In this document: positions 52,553 to 61,674 of the stretch, piece by piece
Position numbering within the stretch: position 1 is the first letter of the stretch
Layout of the letters: the number at the start of each line of letters is the position of its first letter
Source of the DNA: DATFVJ01 sp963826515
GTDB lineage: Bacteria; Actinomycetota; Actinomycetes; Streptosporangiales; Streptosporangiaceae
Direction of reading: 5' to 3'
Assembly: GCA_963826515.1 (NCBI GenBank)
Contig: CAWGXI010000016.1
Coordinates: 186,001 to 250,000 of the forward strand
Length of the DNA stretch: 64,000 bases
The notes under the pieces: model-generated
Database searches by the model: none
Seen by the model: only the letters and a program-made list of their open reading frames with translations
Told to the model about the DNA's origin: nothing
Made by a program: the position numbers and the translations under genes

Positions 52553-52641
52553 GGAGCCTGGGCGTGTTTCGCAGGACCCGGCCCTGACAGGCGCCGGACC
52601 GGTCATGGGAAGCTGTGCGGAGACGTAAGGAGCGCGTAACC

Positions 52642-53754
52642 ATGACAGTGCCGAGCCAACCGGTCCCGCCGTTGCCGGCTGATTCTCAGCAGGTGCTCGG
52701 CGGGCCTAGCGAAGCAGCGATCTTCCTGGTGCTGACGATCAATGCCGGGGCCGAGCCCGTCGTACGGGATCTGCTCGCCGATCTGTCCGGGCTCAAGCGG
52801 GCGGTCAGCTTCCGGATCCCTGCTGGCAAGCTCAGCTGCGTGACCGGGGTGGGGTCGGCAGCCTGGGACCGCCTCTTCAGCGGGCCACGCCCGGCCGGGC
52901 TGCACCCGTTCCGTCAGCTGCGGGGCGACAGGCACCACGCGGTGTCCACACCGGGGGATCTGCTCTTTCACGTCAGGGCCCAAGAGATGGATCTGTGTTT
53001 CGAGCTCGCCGCCCACATCATGGACCGGCTCACCGGATCGGTCACGGTCGCGGATGAGGTGTACGGGTTCAGGTACTTCGACGAACGTGACCTGCTCGGC
53101 TTCGTCGACGGAACCGAGAATCCCGACGGGCAGGCGGCGGTAGCCGCGACCTTCATCGGCGCCGAGGACCCGGATTTCACCGGTGGAAGCTACGTCATCG
53201 TGCAGAAGTACCTGCACGACCTGACGGCCTGGAACGCGCTGCCCGTGGAGGAACAGGAACGGGTGATCGGCCGCACCAAACTGTCCGACATCGAGCTGCC
53301 TGACGACATCAAGCCATCCAACTCCCACGTGGCCGAGAACACAATCATCGGCCCCGACGGGACGCAGCGGCAGATCGTGCGGGAGAACATGCCGTTCGGC
53401 ACGGTCGGCCGGGGCGAGTTCGGCACCTATTTCATCGGCTACTCAGCCACGCCTGCGGTCACCGAGCAGATGCTCGAGAACATGTTCATCGGCAATCCGC
53501 CCGGTAACACCGACCGGGTGCTCGACTTCTCCACCGCGGTCACTGGCACGCTTTTCTTCGTGCCAACCATTGATTTCCTCGACGACCCGCCCGATCCCCC
53601 CGCGCTCGGCGCCGCCGCGGGCGCTGCGGGCGGCACCGCCGGCGCGCAGCCAGCGGCGGCAAGCGACGGCCTCGATGTGCGGGCCGGAGCACCTGATGTC
53701 CGGTCCGGCGGTTCCCTCGGGATCGGCAGCCTGAAAAGGAGCGTCCCGTCATGA
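52642..53754 (+). CDS. DyP-type peroxidase, encapsulin cargo
   Basis: The 370-residue haem peroxidase carries the DyP GxxDG motif (GFVDG, 153-157, catalytic Asp156), the proximal haem ligand His229 (NSHVAEN) and distal Arg247 (IVREN). After the fold ends near residue 318, an Ala/Gly/Pro-rich linker leads to SLGIGSLKRS at 358-367. This is the encapsulin cargo-loading peptide. The enzyme uses H2O2 to oxidise dyes or other substrates inside the encapsulin shell. The ATG has AAGGAG upstream; the stop overlaps the encapsulin start (ATGA). Confidence 0.95.
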   Translation: MTVPSQPVPPLPADSQQVLGGPSEAAIFLVLTINAGAEPVVRDLLADLSGLKRAVSFRIPAGKLSCVTGVGSAAWDRLFSGPRPAGLHPFRQLRGDRHHAVSTPGDLLFHVRAQEMDLCFELAAHIMDRLTGSVTVADEVYGFRYFDERDLLGFVDGTENPDGQAAVAATFIGAEDPDFTGGSYVIVQKYLHDLTAWNALPVEEQERVIGRTKLSDIELPDDIKPSNSHVAENTIIGPDGTQRQIVRENMPFGTVGRGEFGTYFIGYSATPAVTEQMLENMFIGNPPGNTDRVLDFSTAVTGTLFFVPTIDFLDDPPDPPALGAAAGAAGGTAGAQPAAASDGLDVRAGAPDVRSGGSLGIGSLKRSVPS

Positions 53755-54551
53755 ACAACCTGCACCGCGAACTTGCCCCCATTTCAGACGCCGCCTGGGC
53801 CGACATCGAAGAAGAGGCCAGGCGCACTTTCAAACGACACGTGGCGGGCCGCCGGGTGGTGGACGTGCACAGCCCTGGCGGCCTCACCCTGTCGGCGGTG
53901 GGCACCGGCCACCTCGTCGAGATGGACCGGCCGGACGAGGGCGTCACCGCCCGCGCCAGGCAGTCGCAGCCGATCATCGAACTGCGGGTGCCTTTCACCG
54001 TGGACCGCAGGGACGTCGACGACGTCGAACGCGGCGCGAAGGACTCGGACTGGCAGCCGGTGAAGGATGCGGCGAAAAGGATCGCGTTCGCCGAGGACTC
54101 GATGGTGTTCGAAGGCTACGCGGCCGCGGGCATCGTGGGTATCAGGGAGGGTTCATCGAACGCTGCCATCGCGCTTCCCGGCGATGCGCTTGGCTATCCG
54201 AACATCATCAGCCAGGCGCTCAGCTCGCTGCGCCTCGCCGGTGTGAACGGCCCTTACTCGGTGCTGCTCAGCGCGGACGCCTACACCGCGGTGACCGAGA
54301 GCTCCGACCATGGCTTCCCCATTCACGAGCACCTTGCGCGGGTAGTGGACGGGGAGATCATCTGGGCGCCGGCCATCGACGGCGCCTTCGTGCTGTCCAC
54401 CCGCGGCGGCGACTACGAACTGCACATCGGGCAGGACTTGTCGATCGGCTACCTGTCCCACGACGCCGCGAGCGTTGAACTCTACTTCCAGGAGTCGCTG
54501 ACCTTCACCATGTACACCAGCGAGGCCGCTGTCGCGCTGACCGCAGGCTGA
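53751..54551 (+). CDS. family 1 encapsulin shell protein
   Basis: The 266-residue protein has the HK97-like encapsulin (linocin M18) sequence. Features are MNNLHRELAPISDAAWADIE, FKRHVAGRRVVDVHSPGGLT and DWQPVKDAAKRIAFAEDSMV. It also has FEGYAAAGIVGIREGSSN and the end YFQESLTFTMYT. Sixty copies usually form a T=1 icosahedral shell about 24 nm wide that loads cargo through the C-terminal peptide, here on the DyP enzyme encoded just upstream. The 4-bp overlap suggests coupled translation. Confidence 0.95.
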   Translation: MNNLHRELAPISDAAWADIEEEARRTFKRHVAGRRVVDVHSPGGLTLSAVGTGHLVEMDRPDEGVTARARQSQPIIELRVPFTVDRRDVDDVERGAKDSDWQPVKDAAKRIAFAEDSMVFEGYAAAGIVGIREGSSNAAIALPGDALGYPNIISQALSSLRLAGVNGPYSVLLSADAYTAVTESSDHGFPIHEHLARVVDGEIIWAPAIDGAFVLSTRGGDYELHIGQDLSIGYLSHDAASVELYFQESLTFTMYTSEAAVALTAG

Positions 54552-54601
54552 GGCAGGCCGAGCGGAGCGCCCCCAGGCGCCGTTATGCCTGTATCGCCCG
54601 G

Positions 54602-55783
54602 TCAGCCCATCTCGTCGCGGGCCGCGGCGAACGCGGCCACCGCCGCCTCGAGGTCCTCGCGCGTGTGCCCGGCCGACACCTGCGTCCTGATCCGGGCCTT
54701 GCCGACAGGGACGACGGGGTAGCTGAAGCCGATCACGTAAACGCCCTTTGCGAGGAGCAGGTCGGCCATCCGGGTCGCGCGCGCCGCGTCGCCGATCATC
54801 ACGGGGACGATCGGGTGGTCCCCGGGCAGGATGTCGAAGCCGAGCCCGGTCATCCGCGCACGGAACCACATGGTGTTCTCGCGCAGCCGGGTACGCAGGT
54901 CGTCGCCGCCCTCGAGCAGGTCGAGGACCTTGAGCGAGGCGCCGGCCACCGCGGGGGCCACCGAGTTCGAGAAAAGATACGGCCGCGACCGCTGCCGGAG
55001 CAGGTCGATGATCTCCTTGCGGCCACTGGTATAGCCGCCGCTCGCGCCACCCAGTGCCTTACCCAGGGTCCCTGTCACCACGTCGACGCGGTCCCTGACA
55101 CCGTGCAGTTCCGGTGTGCCGCCGCCACCCGCGCCGACGAAGCCCACCGCGTGCGAGTCGTCGACCATGACCATCGCCTCGTAGCGCTCCGCCATTGCGC
55201 AGATCTCGTCAAGGGGCGCGACGTAGCCGTCCATGGAGAACACGCCGTCGGTGGCGATGATCCGGCGCCTGGCATCAGCGCTGGCCCGGAGCTGGGCCTC
55301 GAGGTCGGCCATGTCACGGTTGCGGTAACGAAGCCGCCTGGCCTTGCTCAGCCTGACGCCGTCGATGATGGAGGCATGGTTCAGTTCGTCGCTGATGACG
55401 GCGTCCTGCTCGCCGAGTATCGTCTCGAACAGCCCTCCGTTCGCGTCAAAGCACGACGAGTACAAGATCGTGTCCTCGGTGCCGAGGAAACCGGAGATGC
55501 GCTGCTCGAGTTGCTTGTGAACGTCCTGGGTGCCGCAGATGAAGCGGACACTGGCGAGCCCGTACCCCCAGCGGTCGAGCGCCTCTTTGGCGGCGGCGAT
55601 GATCCGCGGGTCGTCGGCCAGGCCAAGATAGTTGTTCGCGCAGAGGTTGAGGACCTCGGCGCCGCCGGTGACACGGATGCTGGGCCGCTGCGGGCTCACG
55701 ATGACGCGCTCGGCCTTGAACAGGCCGTCTGCGCGGATCTTGGCAAGCTCGGCGTTGATATCCTGCCGGACGCTGGCAAACAC
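54602..55783 (-). CDS. kbl: glycine C-acetyltransferase (2-amino-3-ketobutyrate CoA ligase)
   Basis: The 393-residue PLP enzyme cleaves 2-amino-3-ketobutyrate with CoA to glycine and acetyl-CoA. Family features are LCANNYLGLADDPR, the DDSHAVGF Asp-His pair, and the PLP lysine Lys242 in GTLGKALGGASGGY. Its length equals that of E. coli Kbl (about 398). The gene is 26 bp downstream of tdh, which makes its substrate, so the pair forms one operon. The ATG at 55783 is followed by the usual start of the family. Confidence 0.95.
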   Translation of the reverse strand: MFASVRQDINAELAKIRADGLFKAERVIVSPQRPSIRVTGGAEVLNLCANNYLGLADDPRIIAAAKEALDRWGYGLASVRFICGTQDVHKQLEQRISGFLGTEDTILYSSCFDANGGLFETILGEQDAVISDELNHASIIDGVRLSKARRLRYRNRDMADLEAQLRASADARRRIIATDGVFSMDGYVAPLDEICAMAERYEAMVMVDDSHAVGFVGAGGGGTPELHGVRDRVDVVTGTLGKALGGASGGYTSGRKEIIDLLRQRSRPYLFSNSVAPAVAGASLKVLDLLEGGDDLRTRLRENTMWFRARMTGLGFDILPGDHPIVPVMIGDAARATRMADLLLAKGVYVIGFSYPVVPVGKARIRTQVSAGHTREDLEAAVAAFAAARDEMG

Positions 55784-55809
55784 CTACCGGACCCCTCGCA
55801 TTCGTCGTG

Positions 55810-56841
55810 CTACCTGTCTTCCCAGCTAAGGACCACTTTGCCGCACCGGGCGCTGCGCACCGTGGCGAAGGCCTGCTCGAAATCGGCGGCGTCGAACCTG
55901 TGCGTGATGACCGGCGAGATGTCGACACCGGACTGGATGAGGACCGACATCTCGTACCAGGTCTCGAACATCTGGCGGCCGTAGATCCCCTTTATCGTGA
56001 TCATATCGGTCACGAGGTGGGCCCAGTCGATCCCGAATTCCTGCGCCGGGAGTCCTAGCATTGCGATCTTGCCACCGTGGGTCATGCTGGCCAGCATGTC
56101 CCGCAGTGCGGCCGGCTTGCCTGACATCTCCAGCCCCACATCGAAGCCCTCGCGCATGCCAAGCAGCCGCATGGCGTCCCGGATCGTGGTCTGCATGACG
56201 TCCGCGGCCAGAGTGACCCCGATCCGCCTGGCAAGATCGAGCCGGTAGGCAGAGACGTCGGTGGTGACGATGTGGCGGGCCCCAGCGTGCCTGGCCACGA
56301 TCGCCGCCATCAGGCCGATCGGGCCCGCGCCGGCGATGAGGACGTCCTCACCGAGGACAGGGAACGTCAGGGCCGTGTGCACCGCGTTGCCGAACGGGTC
56401 GAAGATGGCCGCGACGTCGAGATCGATGTCCGGCGGGTGCCGCCAGACGTTCGTCGCCGGCAGCGCGATGAACTCGGCGAACGCGCCAGGGTGGTTGACG
56501 CCTACCCCTTTGGTGTGCGCGCACTGGACACGCCTGCCCGCCATGCAGTTGCGGCAACGGCCGCACACAAGGTGGCCCTCGCCGCTGACCAGATCGCCTT
56601 CACGCAGGTCGTGCACGTCCACTCCGGCCGACACGATCTCGCCGACGAACTCGTGGCCGACGACGAGCGGCACCGGCACGTTCGCCTGCGCCCAGCCGTC
56701 CCACTCGTAGATGTGCAGGTCGGTGCCGCAGACACCGGTCCGAAGCACCCGGATGAGCACGTCGTCCCGGCCGGCCGCGGGGACACGAACGTCCTCCACC
56801 CAGAGCCCGGGCTCGGATCGCGCCTTGACCAGAGCCTTCAT
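55810..56841 (-). CDS. tdh: L-threonine 3-dehydrogenase
   Basis: The 343-residue zinc-dependent medium-chain dehydrogenase oxidises threonine to 2-amino-3-ketobutyrate with NAD+. The catalytic zinc site is Cys38 in TGVCGTDLHIYEWD, with HE in VVGHEFVGE. The structural zinc site is the CGRCRNCMAGRRVQC loop, and the NAD site is IAGAGPIGLMAA. The ATG at 56841 starts exactly where E. coli Tdh does (MKALxK); upstream frame to 56928 is not homologous. GGGGAG lies upstream. Confidence 0.95.
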   Translation of the reverse strand: MKALVKARSEPGLWVEDVRVPAAGRDDVLIRVLRTGVCGTDLHIYEWDGWAQANVPVPLVVGHEFVGEIVSAGVDVHDLREGDLVSGEGHLVCGRCRNCMAGRRVQCAHTKGVGVNHPGAFAEFIALPATNVWRHPPDIDLDVAAIFDPFGNAVHTALTFPVLGEDVLIAGAGPIGLMAAIVARHAGARHIVTTDVSAYRLDLARRIGVTLAADVMQTTIRDAMRLLGMREGFDVGLEMSGKPAALRDMLASMTHGGKIAMLGLPAQEFGIDWAHLVTDMITIKGIYGRQMFETWYEMSVLIQSGVDISPVITHRFDAADFEQAFATVRSARCGKVVLSWEDR

Positions 56842-56965
56842 CCGCCGACCGCTCCCCGGGTAACCTGCCTGACCGGTAACTGTGACCCGTCGCGACGGAT
56901 CCACCATGGCCTGCCGGGGGCCTGCCATGAGGGCGGACCGCAGCGTCCGGCCAGCACGACTTTAT

Positions 56966-57056
56966 CGCAGCAAGGCTGTATCGCGGCCGGGCTGTCGCAG
57001 CAGCGCTGTCGCAGCAGCGCTGTCGCAGCAGGGGCCGTCGCAGCAGGGGCCGTCGT
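56966..57056. repeat. 15-bp tandem repeat
   Basis: Five or six imperfect copies based on GCTGTCGCAGCAGCG (and CCGTCGCAGCAGGGG) follow one another, about 125 bp upstream of the tdh start. Confidence 0.85.
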
Positions 57057-57069
57057 GCGCTTCAAGACA

Positions 57070-57139
57070 CACCATGATCCGTTTCCGGGTAAAGTTTCCG
57101 GCGCTATAGGCCGGATAATTAACACGGAAACAGATCATG
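57070..57139. repeat. palindromic element with CATGATC ends
   Basis: CATGATCCGTTTCCG at the left pairs with CGGAAACAGATCATG at the right (14 of 15 bases) around about 38 bases. It shares its ends with the palindrome at 10702-10767. Confidence 0.65.
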
Positions 57140-57247
57140 AACGCAGCCGGCGGCGCGGCTGAGTGCATAGGCCAGGTCGTGTAGGCCAGGTCGTGCCATT
57201 GGGCACACCTACGGTGCCATAGCCGTGCCTGATCCGGCGAGGCGCGG

Positions 57248-57724
57248 CTACGGGGCGCGCCGGTCGAGGAGCACGTGCCGCGGCAGCCGGCCGGGTGGCT
57301 CCGCCAGGATGGGCGCCAACCCGGCAGGCTCGAACCGCAGCGACCCGAGGTCACCGAGCGGCACCCAGCGGAATCTGTGATCGGGCTCGGTGCCCCCGGT
57401 CAGATCGTCTTCCAGGCCATCGGGCCAGGTCAGGCGATAATAGAAGCCGATTTCGTGCTCGAGCGCGCCGCCGGAGTAGATGTTCTCCACCACCAGGGCG
57501 AGGTGCCCTACCGGCAGGTCGTGCCCGAGTTCCTCGGCCAGTTCGCGAGAAAGCGCCCGCCCGGCGGGTTCACCGAGACGGACCCTGCCGCCGGGCAGGA
57601 ACCAGTAGCCCAATCCTTCGACCGTGCATACCAGGAGCCTGCCCGCCCGGATGATGATGCCCGCCACCCGGAGGTTGAAGGTGCCGCTCGCGTCGCGCCA
57701 CGTGATGTCCGCTCCCGCCGTCAC
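57248..57724 (-). CDS. NUDIX hydrolase
   Basis: The 158-residue protein contains a full Nudix box, GGRVRLGEPAGRALSRELAE followed by ELGHD, with the catalytic Glu pair. An N-terminal strand VAGIIIRAGRLLVC and a C-terminal WVPLGDLGSLRFEP complete the fold. It should hydrolyse a nucleoside diphosphate linked to another group; the substrate is unknown. The GTG at 57724 has GGGAG upstream. Confidence 0.9.
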   Translation of the reverse strand: MTAGADITWRDASGTFNLRVAGIIIRAGRLLVCTVEGLGYWFLPGGRVRLGEPAGRALSRELAEELGHDLPVGHLALVVENIYSGGALEHEIGFYYRLTWPDGLEDDLTGGTEPDHRFRWVPLGDLGSLRFEPAGLAPILAEPPGRLPRHVLLDRRAP

Positions 57725-57998
57725 GCCCGTTCTCCCGCCCGAGGCATGTGATGTGCCTACCCAGCCCGATACTTAACGGCTCACGCGGCGAATCTCGCCA
57801 GCGCCACTGGCACCATACCGGGCGGCAAGCAGGGAAATAGCGCATTCGATCCGCGGCGCTGATGGACCGGCAGCCGGCCTGTCAGCAGAGCCGGCGGCAA
57901 GATCGGCTAGTTTCTACTGGAAACATTCGGCTAAACTGCCCTCGTGGACGTGCGGGCCCTGCTCGCCTGATCCAGGTCCCTCGCTTGGCGAGAGCCGG

Positions 57999-58572
57999 AT
58001 GCCGGTGCTTAACCTGCTGCGGTCCGCTGGCTCACCGCTCGGCGTGCATGAGATCGGCGAAGGTACCGGCCTGCATGCCAGCACGGCTTGCTTCCACCTC
58101 GACGGCCTGGTCGGCGCGGTCCTGGCTGAGCGCGCGGCAGAGGCGCGGACCCGGCCGGGCCGTCCGCGCACCTTCTACCGCGCGGCGGAGGCAGGCGGAA
58201 CCGCCGGGCAGCGCAGCTACCACCTGCTCGCCGAGGTCCTCAGCGGCCTGGTCGGAGACGCGATGACTGAGCCAGTGAAGGCGATCAAGGCCGGCCGGGT
58301 CTGGGGCAGGTACCTGACGCAGGGTCCGGCCCCGTATCAGCGCGTTGATGCCGACGTGGCGATCGAACGCCTGATAGGAACGCTGCGGGAGATCGGGTTC
58401 GCGCCAGAGGTTACCGGTGACGGGCGGCAGCGCCGTATCCTGCTACGCGACTGCCCGTTCCGCGAGGTCGCGCTGCACCACGCCGACGTCGTGCGCCCCC
58501 TTCACCTTGGCCCCATGCAGGGCGCACTCGCCGAGATGCGGGCTCCGGTCAGGGCCGACCGGCTCGAGCGCT
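57999..58572 (+). pseudogene. ArsR/DeoR-like helix-turn-helix regulator, broken at both ends
   Basis: The winged-helix part is clear: LNLLRSAGSPLGVHEIGEGT, GLHASTACFHLDGLVGAVLA, then a wing ERAAEARTRPGRPRTFYRA. The helical ligand or dimer domain follows (RVDADVAIERLIGTLREIGF, LLRDCPFREVALHH, LGPMQGALAEMRAPVRADRL). The usual first 15-20 residues lie in a different frame upstream (57944, VDVRALLA then stop). The C-terminus is replaced by an IS982 remnant from about 58573. It is likely non-functional. Confidence 0.6.
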
Positions 58573-59076
58573 ACGCCGGCTACGGCTACTGCCCCAGCCA
58601 CCCGCTGGTACTGGGGCGCCAAGCTGATGCTCATCTGCACCTGCGACGGGACCGTCACCGGGTTCGGCCTGGCCAACCCCAAACTGTATGGCGAACGCGA
58701 GGAAGCCCGCCAAATGCTGGCCGGCCAGCCCGCCAACCGCCCCCGCCCCGGGACCGCCGTGGTCACCGGCAAGGGCTTGTCCGGCGAGGACACCGAAGCG
58801 TTCTTCGCCAGCCCGGACCTGGGCCTGACGCTGATCCGCCCTGCCCGAAAAGACGAGAAGGCTCCCGGGTACTTCCCGAACTGGCTGCGGCAGCGGGTCG
58901 AGGCGATCATCTGGACGCTGAAGAACCAGCTCGGCCTGGAACGCCACGGCGGCCGGGTCCCCGCCGGGCTGTGGGCCCGTGTCCGGCAGCGCCTGCTCGC
59001 CCTCAACGCCGCGATCGGGCACTGCTGGCAGATTGGCGCACCGGTCAAGCGGTCCCTGATCGCCTACGATCACTAG
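58573..59076 (+). mobile_element. IS982-family transposase 3' remnant
   Basis: YAGYGYCPSHP in one frame continues after a one-base shift near 58603 as RWYWGAKLMLICTCDGTVTG. It includes LANPKLYGEREEARQM, GKGLSGEDTEAFFA, TLIRPARKDEK and VEAIIWTLKNQLGLERHGGR. It ends GAPVKRSLIAYDH. These are the second half of an IS982-type DDE transposase. The first half and left end are missing, and the element truncates the upstream regulator. Confidence 0.75.
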
Positions 59077-59487
59077 GCCCCTGACCAGCCGCGATTTCCG
59101 GTCACCGATCTAGGGCCGCGACCGCGACGCCAAGCACGGCTACGGCGAGGCCGGTGAGGACGGGCGGCGATGGCTCCCCCGCATTGCAAGCGATTGATCG
59201 GACATTCTTCGCATCGGCCCCCCGATGTTGGTCGTGCTTACAGCAGGCACTGCAAGATCGCGAAGACACACCTCCAACGATGAGTAACTGTCCAAACTCA
59301 CTTCGTTACAAGCCCCAGTGAAGGTAAATGCGCGGCGGTGGAGCCGTTAGCCGCGTTCCGGCGCCCGCGACAAGCAAATTCGCGGAACGCACACGGCGTA
59401 TTAGCCGGGCACAAGAGGCACAATGGATCTTTGGCGTCGGGAGCGGGTGGCATCTTGTTCGCAGACGCGTTTGCGGAACTGGGGCAA
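59077..59487. other. spacer after the IS982 remnant
   Basis: About 410 bp with no supported gene. It probably contains the IS982 right-end flank and ends at a complete MITE-like copy. Confidence 0.4.
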
Positions 59488-59666
59488 CTAGGGCATGTCC
59501 CGTAGATCTTTGGCGGCGCGGAGGTGCTGCCCACGACCCCAGACGACGACCGGCGGCGTTGTCGTCGTCGCCGCCGATAGTTCCACTATCGGCTCCTCCT
59601 CAGCCTTGCCGGATCGCCGCCTGGAGCACCGCCCGCATCCACCAAGATCTACGGGACACGCCCTAG
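59488..59666 (-). mobile_element. MITE-like element, complete copy in inverse orientation
   Basis: The 179-bp element is bounded by CTAGGGCATGTCCCGTAGAT on the left and ATCTACGGGACACGCCCTAG on the right. The interior is the reverse of 52380-52552, including CGATAGTTCCACTATCG. Both ends carry an extra CGTGTCCCG-type block absent from the 52380 copy, so two subtypes exist. The CTAG at each end may be target duplication or part of the repeat. Confidence 0.8.
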
Positions 59667-59718
59667 CGACGCCAGGCCGCGAGCGGCGTCACGAACGTGC
59701 CCGGGCAGGCGGGTCGAA

Positions 59719-61386
59719 GTGCCCAACCTAGCCGTGCTGCGCGGCTACCAGCGGTCGTGGCTCCGCGGCGACCTGGTGGCTGGCGTGACCGTAGCCGCGT
59801 ATCTGGTTCCGCAGGTCATGGCCTACTCGGTCGTCGCGGGCCTGCCACCGGTCACCGGCCTGTGGGCGATCCTGCCCGCGATGGTTGTGTACCCGGTACT
59901 CGGCTCGTCACGCACCCTGTCGCTGGGCCCCGAGTCGACGACCGCGTTGATGACGGCTGCCGCCATCGGGCCGCTCGCGGCGGGCCACGCCGCCCGGTAC
60001 GCGGCGCTCGCCGCGTTGCTTGCGATTCTGGTGGGATTGTTCGCGCTGATCGCCTCGGTCGGCCGGCTGGGTTTTGTGGCCGATCTGCTTTCGCGGCCGG
60101 TGCTGATCGGCTACATGACGGGTGTCGCGCTCATCATGATCGCCGGGCAATTGGAGCGGGTCACCGGTGTGCCCGTCGAGGGCCGGGCCTTCATCGCGGA
60201 GATCACCTCGTTCGCGCGCGGAATTGCCCATATGCGGGCCGGCAGCCTGGTGCTCGCGGTGCTGGTGCTGGCCTTCCTCTATCTCGTCCAGTCGCGGTGG
60301 CACCAGCTGCCGGGGCCGCTGCTCGCCGTGCTGCTGGCCACCGTGGCCGTGGCGGTGTTCGGGCTTGACCGGTACGGCGTCCGCGTGATCGGCACGATCC
60401 CGGCCGGCCTGCCCTCCCCCGGGCTGCCGTCCTTTCATCCAGACGACATGCGGAACCTGCTGTTTCCCGCGCTGAGCGTGCTCCTCGTCGCCTTCAGCGA
60501 CGACGTGCTGACCGCACGCTCGTTCGCCCGGCCCGACGACGAAGCGATCAACGCCAACGCCGAACTACTCGCACTCGGCCTGGCGAACATCGGCGCGGGC
60601 CTGTTCCGCGGCTTCCCGGTGAGCAGCAGCGCCAGCCGCACGGCCCTTGGCATAGCGGCGGGCAGCCGCACGCAGGTCTACTCGCTCACCGCGCTCGGCG
60701 CCGTGATCGGCGTCCTGCTGTTCCTGCGCCCCGTGCTCGCCCGCTTCCCGAGCGCGGCGCTCGGCGCGATCGTCGTCTACGCCGCCGTCCTGCTCGTCGA
60801 CGTCCGGGCGTTCCGGCGGCTCGCCGCGTTCCGCCGCAGCGAGTTCCTGCTCGCCGTCGCCTCGTGCGCCGGCGTCGTCGTCTTCAACATCCTTTACGGC
60901 GTGCTGCTCGCGATCGGCATTTCCGTCGCCGACCTGCTGCTGCGGGTGGCACGTCCGCACGACGCGATCCTCGGCCGGGTCGACGGGATCGGCGGCATGC
61001 ATGACATCGACGACTACCCGGAGGCGCACACCGTCCCCGGGCTCGTCGTCTACCGCTACGACGCGCCCCTGTTCTTCGCCAACGCCGAGGATTTCAAGCG
61101 GCGGGCGCTCGCCGCGGTGGACCAGCAGGCCGAATCCGTCGCCTGGTTCATCCTCAACGTCGAAGCCAACGTCGAAGTCGACATCACCGGGCTCGAAGCG
61201 CTTGACGCGGTACGCAGGACTCTCGCAAGCCGGGGAACGATATTCGCGCTCGCGCGCGTCAAACAGGATCTGCTCCGCTACCTGGAGGCCTACGGTCTCG
61301 CGGAAAAGATCGGCGCGGAGCACATGTTCCCTACCCTCCCGTTGGCGGTAGCCGCGTACGACAAGTGGACGCAGGCACACCAATGA
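59719..61386 (+). CDS. SulP-family anion transporter with STAS domain
   Basis: The 555-residue protein has the SulP signature in its first helices (VAGVTVAAYLVPQVMAYSVV, AGLPPVTGLWAILPAMVVYP). About 12-14 membrane segments follow, with the conserved FRGFPVSSSASRTALG loop. A C-terminal STAS domain follows (VVYRYDAPLFFANAEDFKRR, then NVEANVEVDITGLEALDAVR). Substrates of the family include sulfate, bicarbonate and dicarboxylates; none can be assigned here. The GTG is the earliest start matching the family. Confidence 0.92.
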   Translation: MPNLAVLRGYQRSWLRGDLVAGVTVAAYLVPQVMAYSVVAGLPPVTGLWAILPAMVVYPVLGSSRTLSLGPESTTALMTAAAIGPLAAGHAARYAALAALLAILVGLFALIASVGRLGFVADLLSRPVLIGYMTGVALIMIAGQLERVTGVPVEGRAFIAEITSFARGIAHMRAGSLVLAVLVLAFLYLVQSRWHQLPGPLLAVLLATVAVAVFGLDRYGVRVIGTIPAGLPSPGLPSFHPDDMRNLLFPALSVLLVAFSDDVLTARSFARPDDEAINANAELLALGLANIGAGLFRGFPVSSSASRTALGIAAGSRTQVYSLTALGAVIGVLLFLRPVLARFPSAALGAIVVYAAVLLVDVRAFRRLAAFRRSEFLLAVASCAGVVVFNILYGVLLAIGISVADLLLRVARPHDAILGRVDGIGGMHDIDDYPEAHTVPGLVVYRYDAPLFFANAEDFKRRALAAVDQQAESVAWFILNVEANVEVDITGLEALDAVRRTLASRGTIFALARVKQDLLRYLEAYGLAEKIGAEHMFPTLPLAVAAYDKWTQAHQ

Positions 61387-61674
61387 GCTGCTTGCCCCGG
61401 CGGCGGCGCTACCGCCGCCTGGCCGCATTATTCGGCGGGTTCCTCGTGCGTATCGTGGTGCTCCGTTCTCGTTGCTCCGGTCCATTCGGGCGGAGTGGGC
61501 GCTGGCAGTTGGCAGAACCAAAATGGTCAGCGCCGTCGTCGTGGGTTCCGCACCGTCAGATGAGTTCAACCGGAGCTGCTCGACGATACGCATCGATTTC
61601 GCTGGCCCTCCGGGCCAGCGGCAAGCGATTCTGCTGGGCCGGGCCATGGGCAGCAAGCCTGCCGCGGCTCGTAG

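Larger units (their letters stand above)
56842..57247. other. tdh upstream region with repeats
   Basis: The 406-bp stretch holds the tdh promoter, a 15-bp tandem array and a large palindrome, listed separately. No gene is seen. Confidence 0.5.
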
